Below are positions 57,254-64,000 of a DNA stretch of 64,000 nucleotides, piece after piece. Where the stretch lies: NCBI GenBank assembly GCA_965644295.1, contig CBFFRP010000068.1, positions 62,001 to 126,000 of the forward strand, written 5' to 3'. The position numbers and the translations under genes are program-made. This DNA is from Paraphysomonas bandaiensis (lineage: Eukaryota; Chrysophyceae). The stretch's first letter is position 1. Each line of letters opens with the position of its first letter. A model generated the notes under the pieces. That model saw nothing but the letters and a program-made list of their open reading frames with translations, had not been told where the DNA came from and ran no database searches.

Positions 57254-60200
57254 GTGATTTATAGAGGGGTGCATATATTCACAGATTCACAGTTTCTTAT
57301 TAAAATGTTACAAACTTTAGCAAGATTGAATAATGTAAATGAATGTTTAAAAGATTGTAAAAATGAGCATGTATTAGCAAAATTTCATGAATATTTTATA
57401 CATTCATTATCAAAAGAAGAACAATTCAATCTAATCTCCCTTAATGGACTTAATACTGACTTCTTTGAGGAAGCTACAGTATATATTAACTCATGTTTAG
57501 AAGGGTATACGGACACCAGTGGTATACTTGAGTTAGCACTACCCACTGAGCAGTTGTTAGCTAATGGAGGTGATGATCGTTTACATCTTAAACCTTCAGC
57601 TAATGGAGAGAAAACTAATAAATACAATGGTTCAACTATACCACGTCCTGATATGATATCAAGAGCATCATGTACATGTAGTACTGTCACAGAGAATGTA
57701 AGTGTTTTCTTGTTAGATGTTATTGTTAATGTAATATATACTTTTGTAGGGTTATGAAATCGCGAAAACTGTTCAGCATCGTATCATCACCAAAATTCTT
57801 AACGGTCAAAATAATGCGCTTAGTGAAGAGAATAAAGAGCTTCGGTCCAGGTTGCATGGAGTTCTGGGACTTTCTGAAGATAGCGCAGCTGTTATGTTGT
57901 TCCCATCGGGATCCGACGCAGAGCTTCTGCCTACCACTGCAGCATTAGTTCGACATTATAATATAAATCAACAGCGTGGTATTTCTGTTCCTCGTACAGG
58001 AGGATGCAATACACCCAAGGTTATTAGCTTCATCGTAGCCGCTGGTGAGGTGGGAAGTGGAACATCCAAGGCATCTGGAGGAAAGCATTTCTCAAATGCA
58101 CCTACCACTGCTGATGATACCACAGTTTCTGACGGAAAACTACTACAAGGCTTGTCTCCTGGTGACGTGGAAGTAGTTGAGTACAAAGCCAGAGCCCCCA
58201 GTGGATCCGTGCACCTACAGGAGGCGGACATTCTGGCTAACATCCGTCACAGGCTTGCTTCTGGAGACCACACCTCTGTGGCTATACTTCACGTGGTATG
58301 TGGCACCAAAACGGGATTGGTGTACCCCTCCCTCTCTACTGTTCAAGCAGCCCAGCAAGAGTTTGGGAACCGTTTGCTTGTAGTGGTGGATGCGTGTCAG
58401 CTGCGCTGTCACCTTAGCATGATTAAGCAATACGTGGATATGGGAGCACTTGTTTTGTTCACCGGGTCAAAATTTTTTTGTGGCCCTCCTTTCAGTGGTG
58501 CTGTCACATTTCCAGCATCGATAGCAAGAGAGATTGAGCAACACATTTCTTCCTGTGGTACATCTGAATGTGTCGTGCCGATGGGGCTGCAGAGCTATCT
58601 CACACCAAATGAAGTGCCCTCATGTATGCCACAACTAGCCCAGTTTCTTGTACCCTCCGCGGGTTGTGGGAGAAACCCCTGGAGTAATCCAGGCCTCACT
58701 CTGCGTTGGAGTTGTGCGCTTGATACTATGGAGAAGTATGCTGCCCTTCCGCCATTGGAGGTGGCGGCATTTACGCGTGCGTGGGTGGAAAACATCAGAC
58801 GGCTGGTGGAGCAGGCAGGACCCTATCTGAGCTGTCTTCAAGAAGTTGGGGACGATGGCAGATCCGGGGGTTCTGAAATGCCGGGTGAAATATGCAGCAT
58901 TGTGTCTGTTCTTGCGCATGTTCCTGATTCTTATGGAGCACTCCGCACACTATCATTCGACGAAATGAAGGCTCTATATGTCGATATGACACAAGGCTGC
59001 AGTCCACGCACGTTACTAGGCCAGCCTGTGTTACTATCCTCAGTCAGTGGGCTCACTGTACTACGAATTGCTCTCGGAGCAGATATGGTTGTACGGGCTC
59101 TTCGTCCTTGTAGTATTTCAGGAGTACATGAAACCGCAGGTGTACGTCAAGCCTTTTCCATCTCTACCATACTTCAGGAGGACGCCCAAGTTGTAGAAAA
59201 GTTCCGCTCACTTTGTGAGCGACGATGGCCTCAGATGCGCTTTTTCGGTGCTGTGAGTCCTCACCAGAATGCCCTAGTCAATAGAAATCAGGAAAAAATG
59301 GTGAAATCAGAACGCACTCTCTGTCCTGGGCCAGGGGCGGGCTTCACGAGTGAGTGCACGACAACAGAGAGGCTGGAAATGGCGGTTAAAGCTCTACAAA
59401 AGTCCTCAGGTGGATTCAATGTGGCTGTGCTCTATGACGCGGATGCTCTTCACAACTCCTACCAGCGCGTCCAAGATGTGTTTCCGAAACACTTCACCCA
59501 CTGTTATGCTGTAAAATCTTGTCCCACCCCTTATGTCTTGTATAAAGCTGTGGCAATGGGCCTTGGTTTGGAAGCAGCCTCCATATCGGAGGTTAAAATG
59601 GGACTAATGGCCGGCTGTGCCCCAGAAAAAATAGTGTTTGATAGTCCCTGTAAAACAAAGGAAGAGATATTGGAGGCGTTGCTGACTGGTGTGAGCATCA
59701 ATGCGAACACTCTCAATGAGGTTGAGAAAATCCATGAGGTACTGGCTGAACTGAAATCCAAGGGCCTATCGAGTATGAGCACAATTGGTGTCCGCATCAA
59801 TCCTCTGGTGGGAAGTGGCGCAGTGGCTCAGCTAAGCACTGCTACCACAACATCGAAATTTGGTGTACAGCTGACAGCTGAATCGCGAGAATGCATTCTG
59901 GACTGCTACCAAAAGCACCCCTTTCTTACCATGGTCATGTCACATATTGGCTCTGGAGGTGTTACAGTCGAACAACTATGCACAGGTGCTAAAGCTCTAG
60001 CAGAGTTGGCAGATGATATAGATGCCCGGTGCTGTCCTGATGGTCAGCGAATTTCAACCATTGATATTGGTGGCGGGCTGCCAGTCAACTATGAATCTGA
60101 TGAAGCCCCAGTCTTCTTGGAGTACGCTAACTTGCTACAAATCGTATGTCCCTCCCTGATGATCCCTGGCAGACGAGTTGTTACTGAGTTTGGCAAGTCT

Positions 60201-60671
60201 CTTGTTCTCAAGACAGGTGCTGTAGTGACTAAGGTGGAGGATATTGTTACGTCATCTAACCCTGCCGATCCTCTTGTGGCAATAGTTCATGCTGGGGCAG
60301 ATCTGTTCGTTCGCCCTACTTATGTCCCAGAAAAATTTTTCCATCGCACCGTGCTGTACAGTACTGCTACTGGTGAAGTCTCTGACTCCAAAGGGAAGAC
60401 GGAGGCGTGTATAAATGTATCTCTCGGAGGACCACTGTGTCACTCCGCTGATATAATAGAGACCACACTACCCACCCCTTCTGTTGGGGATTATGTGATT
60501 ATCCTTGACGGAGGAGGCAATACCCTTTCTCTATTCAGCAAACACTGCTCCCGCCTTACCCCAGCGGTGTACGCCTTTAGCATCAAAACCGGTGGTAGTG
60601 AATCGAAAATCATTACGCATTGTGTGAAAGATGAAGAAACAATCGACAACTCCGTGCAATTTTTTGGATAG
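57254..60671 (+). CDS. Fusion of class V aminotransferase-like and DAP/ornithine decarboxylase-like PLP enzymes
   Basis: Two exons, 57254-57697 and 57750-60671, phase 0, giving 1121 residues (1104 if the ATG at 57305 is used). The N-terminal 148 residues are unrecognised. Part 1 (about 160-590) is a fold-type I PLP domain: LHGVLGLSEDSAAVMLFPSG with the phosphate-binding SGSDAE, then LLVVVDACQ with the cofactor Asp, and the Schiff-base Lys in LFTGSKFFCGPPFSGAV. Part 2 (about 690-1100) is a fold-type III decarboxylase: THCYAVKSCPTP with the PLP Lys, GLEAASISEV, SHIGSG, IDIGGGLPVNY, TEFGKS, and at the C-terminus GGPLCHSADII and LDGGGNTLSLF. Both domains keep their lysines. One protein could thus decarboxylate an amino acid and process an amine or amino acid, possibly in polyamine or lysine metabolism. 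Substrates are unknown. Confidence 0.85.
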
Positions 60672-61106
60672 TTCCTGCAATGTGTTCTAATATTATTTCA
60701 TTGAATGATACATGGCTTTCAATCTGTTATATTGTGTAACTTTACTATCACATTTTATACAGTGACTGCGTTTGTATGGATATTCAACCTGGTGAGTTTT
60801 GTCGCTTGTAAAGTGATATGATGATAAATAATCAGTTTTGTTGATCTACGTCTACTCATTGCTGTGTGTTGCGAGGTAAATTCAATACAATCTAATTTAG
60901 TCCTTGTCAATTTGGTGCTATTACCTAGTCCAGGAGTTGAAAATATAGTTTAAATAATTCATGTTTTCAGCTTGCATTGACGAGGATGGTGACTAGATCC
61001 TTATTATATTCACCTTGGCATCAATATATGAATGCAGATTTTTAGTTATTTCTTACTTTGACTAGGTTATTACACCAAAATTAGTATTACTAAGTTGAAT
61101 AATGTA
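60672..61106. other. Intergenic, no gene seen
   Basis: AT-rich 3' flank of the fusion gene, ending at the hAT insertion site. Confidence 0.4.
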
Positions 61107-62794
61107 TCATATATCAGGGATAGGGAACAATATATTGCAATATATTGTAAAATATATTGATTGGTGGACTGGTCAAATATTCCATCAATAGTGTTTCTGT
61201 TAATAGAGCTCACAATACTATTGCAATATATTGCAATCAATATTATGATAGTCATATAAGAGAAGATCCTCAACTGTATGGTGCAAAATATACGCCTCTG
61301 TATACAAATATCCGGAAAATAAGAAAAAAAGCCTATTTTTGATGTTATTTTCTATTTTTTATGTATCGCCAGCTCAAACAGCACTCTACACCTCTCCACA
61401 TGTATGTACAGTACTTCTCTTAATATAGTATATATATCCTATAGTGACAAGAAGAGACAACTGAATGATGAGTGCATACAAGAGTAGGGACATTTACCGC
61501 TGATTCTGGTAACACCGTATTACTTGTGTGAAATTGTCGAATGTTATAATATATATTAGGTGTACCCCTAGTTGGATGTGCATCTCACCGACTAAATCTC
61601 GCTGTCAATGAACTCATTGGCAGCAAAGAGAAGAGGAATAACCAAGGAGATGTGACAAGATCTGACGAAGGCATTAGGCCTCTTATTCGCAAAGTAGACC
61701 TACTAATGGGGAAGTTGAAGCAGATTAAGAATGCTGCATTGCTACGTGGCCAAACCAGTCTGCTACCAGAAAGGGTAAATGTCACAAGATGGTCTTCTAT
61801 GTTTCAGGTTCTCGTAAAGTGGATGCGTATAAAAGATCATGTATTAAAAATTGAAGACTTACCGCTTGCAGTTACTGATATGATTCCTACTCCTCGACAG
61901 AATACCGAAATAATCGCCCTTGTAGACGACCTGAGGAAGTTTGAAAGCGTCTCGAAATTGCTTCAAACTGGAGGATCAAGTCAAGTGAATCTTTATGAAT
62001 GCCGGAACATATTTGATGGCTTATTGAGGGACTTTAGGCCAAAGTATCCACTATCTGCTTTACAGAAAAACAGTCCCATTGTTAATGATCCGAATTTCGA
62101 GAATGGAATTGCAAAACTCCAAGCAGGCGAAGAATTGGACTTGACAAGATCTGAGAAAGATGCTGTTAGAATATATCTCCGTTCAGACAGTGATTATTGC
62201 AACAATACAGAGGATGATGAAGCTGAAGTTGGCTATGCGGAAAAAATTCTTCAATCAGCTCAAAAACTTAAGAAGCGAAAAGTTGAAATATCTAAGTACA
62301 GGTGCACGAGTCATGTAGTATGTACTTCCAATACGTGTGAACGCCTGTTCAGCGCAGCAAAACTGATTATATCAGTGTTGCGCAAACGTATGCATCCTAC
62401 TACACTTAATATGCTGTTGTTTCTGAAAGCTAACCGACAGTTGTGGCCGGATGCAAGCATATTTCAATCAATATTGAATGAATATGGTGATGATGATGTC
62501 ACCGATGATGGCTCAGAGGATGAGTATGAGGAAACTTTTAATTAGTTAAGAGTAGTGGGTTTGATTATCAAGTGACCTTAGACCTTATAAAATATGGCAA
62601 GTACTAAAAATGAAAACTACGGATGTGTTTACTTACTGATTAGTCATACTAATATATTGCAATATATTGTACAATATATTGCAATATATTGCAATAGTAT
62701 TGTAGGGCCGGTTTAAAAAATCCATCAATACTATTGATGGAACGCTACCTAACAATAGTATTGCAATATATTGTTCCCTATCCCTGTCATATAT
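61107..62794. mobile_element. hAT-superfamily DNA transposon with TIRs and 8-bp target duplication
   Basis: The element spans 61115-62786 (1672 bp). Left end CAGGGATAGGGAACAATATA and right end TATATTGTTCCCTATCCCTG are inverted repeats matching for about 28 bp. They are flanked by TCATATAT at 61107-61114 and 62787-62794, the 8-bp target duplication expected of hAT. Subterminal regions are packed with AATATATTGCAATA motifs, probable transposase-binding sites. The interior carries only the C-terminal half of a transposase, so it is probably non-autonomous. The intact duplication and near-perfect ends suggest a fairly recent insertion. Confidence 0.92.
61559..62545 (+). pseudogene. C-terminal part of a hAT transposase
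   Basis: Open from 61559, preceded by an in-frame stop at 61547 and a possible splice acceptor (ATATTAG). It reads VPLVGCASHRLNLAVN, the conserved C-x2-H region after the second catalytic Asp, then RVNVTRWSSMFQVLVKW (the RW motif), and ends in the hAT dimerisation signature CERLFSAAKLIISVLRKRMH followed by LNMLLFLKANRQLW and an acidic tail. The BED zinc finger and first catalytic Asp residues cannot fit in the remaining 440 bp to the left end, so the 5' half has been lost. The retained frame has no stops over 329 codons. Confidence 0.88.
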
Positions 62795-63554
62795 CATCTA
62801 TCTATTCAATATAGAGATCATATCAAGCATTCTACAGCTTGGGACGCACAACCCCAGTGATTATTAAAATCACTGCAGCGAAGCCAACGTTTCAAAGCAG
62901 CTCTGTCAACAACAGCAAGGTCGATAGGCGATATAGCCCATTGCCCCATACCGAGAGTGTGGTCGTAGAGTAGGCTCGCTGATACGCTGATAGCTGATAC
63001 ACCACATACCACATATAACACCAAGATGTTGCGCTGATTCTACCCCCCGCCTGCCTGTGTACCAACCTAGCTGTCCACGTAGATCACGCGCAGATTCTGT
63101 TGCCTCCCCACCCGTGTTCGCCGTCACAAAGATTACGCGGGATTTCTCATAGCTATGCATGACTTCTATATGTAATTCTCACAGATTTTTCCAAAGCCAG
63201 GTTCACCTTCCCATCACCTAACAACGATTACGGGGAGCTTCTTGTGATCATGCATGACTCAGTGTAGGCCTAGTATGGCATTGGCTGAGCCCCATTCTCC
63301 CCCCAGAATGCGCGGGGTTTCTCGTAATCATATATACTCTAGCTGGGACTTGCTTGGTGCCGACACACAAATAATACGTCGGGGTTTTAATAAAAATCCA
63401 TACATTGTTTTGTTTAATCAACACTAGCACTTTACTACGACACGCTCTCGGAATAGAGCACCCCTCGAACCTATTTTTACAGTGTAAAATACGATATAAA
63501 AGTCATCGCAATATGCGTCGTTCGCAACGCAGCAATATCTTAATAGATAAAAAA
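62795..63554. other. Intergenic with degenerate repeat of a GATTACGCGGG-like block
   Basis: Around 63130, 63225, 63310 and 63375 a block resembling GATTACGCGGGGTTTCTCGT recurs, the first three followed by TCATGCATGACT-like sequence, with roughly 60-95-bp spacing. It looks like a decayed tandem repeat; no gene is recognised. Confidence 0.4.
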
Positions 63555-64000
63555 TTAGCGTATATGACTTTCACGGCACACTATAATCCGCCATTGCTCG
63601 TCACCACGACAATGAGGAGAGTGAGATACGGTTCGTTTCCAGTGCTGTGACCTCCAATATGATCCAAAATATGTCTGGATAGAATACACATTTTGATGCA
63701 GCCGTTCCATTCGGAATGCTTGTAGATGTGTTACTGGTCCACTACTAGCTGTCATTGGAGTATAATCAAATCCTGCACCTTCAAAATTACTTGATGTTGT
63801 AGGTTTACTAACAGCATAATCCATTATCATATACACTAATCCAATTTCAGTTAATTTTGGATGCTTATAAAGTGTATTAGCAATATGATGAATTGCTTCA
63901 TTCCCATATATACTCATTGTAAGATATTTACCATCTATAGTAGATAATGTGATATAATTGTTATATATGTGATCTATATAGAAACTAGATTTAGTTTGAT
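63555..64000 (-). CDS. Unknown protein, partial at the right edge
   Basis: On the minus strand the frame is open from the window edge through YIDHIYNNYITLSTIDGKYLTMSIYGNEAIHHIANTLYKHPKL to about 63655 and formally to 63555. The internal Met at 63917 is probably not the start, because the reading frame continues upstream without a stop and keeps protein-like composition. Other visible stretches are GLVYMIMDYAVSK and FDYTPMTASSGPVTHLQAFRM. No family is recognised. The last 30 residues (HWKRTVSHSPH...) look unlike the rest and may be read-through into an intron. Confidence 0.5.
   Translation of the reverse strand, partial: QTKSSFYIDHIYNNYITLSTIDGKYLTMSIYGNEAIHHIANTLYKHPKLTEIGLVYMIMDYAVSKPTTSSNFEGAGFDYTPMTASSGPVTHLQAFRMERLHQNVYSIQTYFGSYWRSQHWKRTVSHSPHCRGDEQWRIIVCRESHIR

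Noticed and set aside
1-64000. tRNA genes, CRISPR arrays and bacterial operon signals
   Set aside because: No convincing cloverleaf with B-box, no regularly spaced repeats with unique spacers, and gene structure is eukaryotic.

Overview
The window is nuclear DNA from a eukaryotic protist. Genes are split by very short GT-AG introns (about 45-110 bp), intergenic DNA is AT-rich and full of microsatellites, and there is no operon structure. Gene content indicates mitochondria (SdhD, HMG-CoA lyase), a cilium or basal body (Jouberin/AHI1), endomembrane sorting (AP-4 sigma), a cAMP-receptor-like GPCR and elaborate cell-surface proteins. The PTxx/PSxx repeat surface protein and the FG-GAP/VCBS-like surface protein are styles known from stramenopile and other algal genomes, so I lean to a stramenopile-like protist. 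This is inference; no rRNA or other decisive marker is present.

Layout. 0-12 kb: the 3' end of an acidic protein, a small RecA-fold-like protein, a large PTxx-repeat type I membrane protein, and a protein with Sfi1-like W/F helices. 12.2-15 kb: an 11-exon ankyrin protein. 15-17.9 kb: dispersed repeats. 18-20.8 kb: a complete seven-exon bacterial-type NAD+-dependent DNA ligase. 21-24.3 kb: transposon debris and a recombinase-like gene bounded by short inverted repeats. 24.9-33 kb: the GPCR, a probable Elongator subunit 5, and a convergent sulfotransferase/sulfatase pair. 33.7-39.4 kb: Jouberin. 41-43 kb: the FG-GAP protein, with a 535-bp CATA microsatellite just upstream. 44-55 kb: a membrane-anchored Gfo/Idh/MocA oxidoreductase, ribosomal protein uL4, HMG-CoA lyase, a 1-Cys peroxiredoxin homologue without its peroxidatic cysteine, AP-4 sigma and SdhD. 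57-60.7 kb: a two-enzyme PLP fusion (class V aminotransferase-like plus DAP/ornithine decarboxylase-like). 61-62.8 kb: a structurally complete but internally deleted hAT transposon with an 8-bp target-site duplication. The right edge cuts an unknown gene.

Most genes are unrelated housekeeping or surface functions. Possible functional links are the sulfotransferase/sulfatase neighbours (adding and removing sulfate esters) and the two surface proteins. The strongest candidates for something undescribed are the PLP double enzyme, the peroxiredoxin pseudoenzyme, the intron-bearing NAD+ ligase, and a recurring AT-rich codon-usage zone at the 5' ends of coding sequences on both strands. Exon boundaries were read by eye from GT/AG sites, frame continuity and family conservation. 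Full exon lists were worked through for the ligase, the ankyrin gene and the PLP fusion; others are given as spans.
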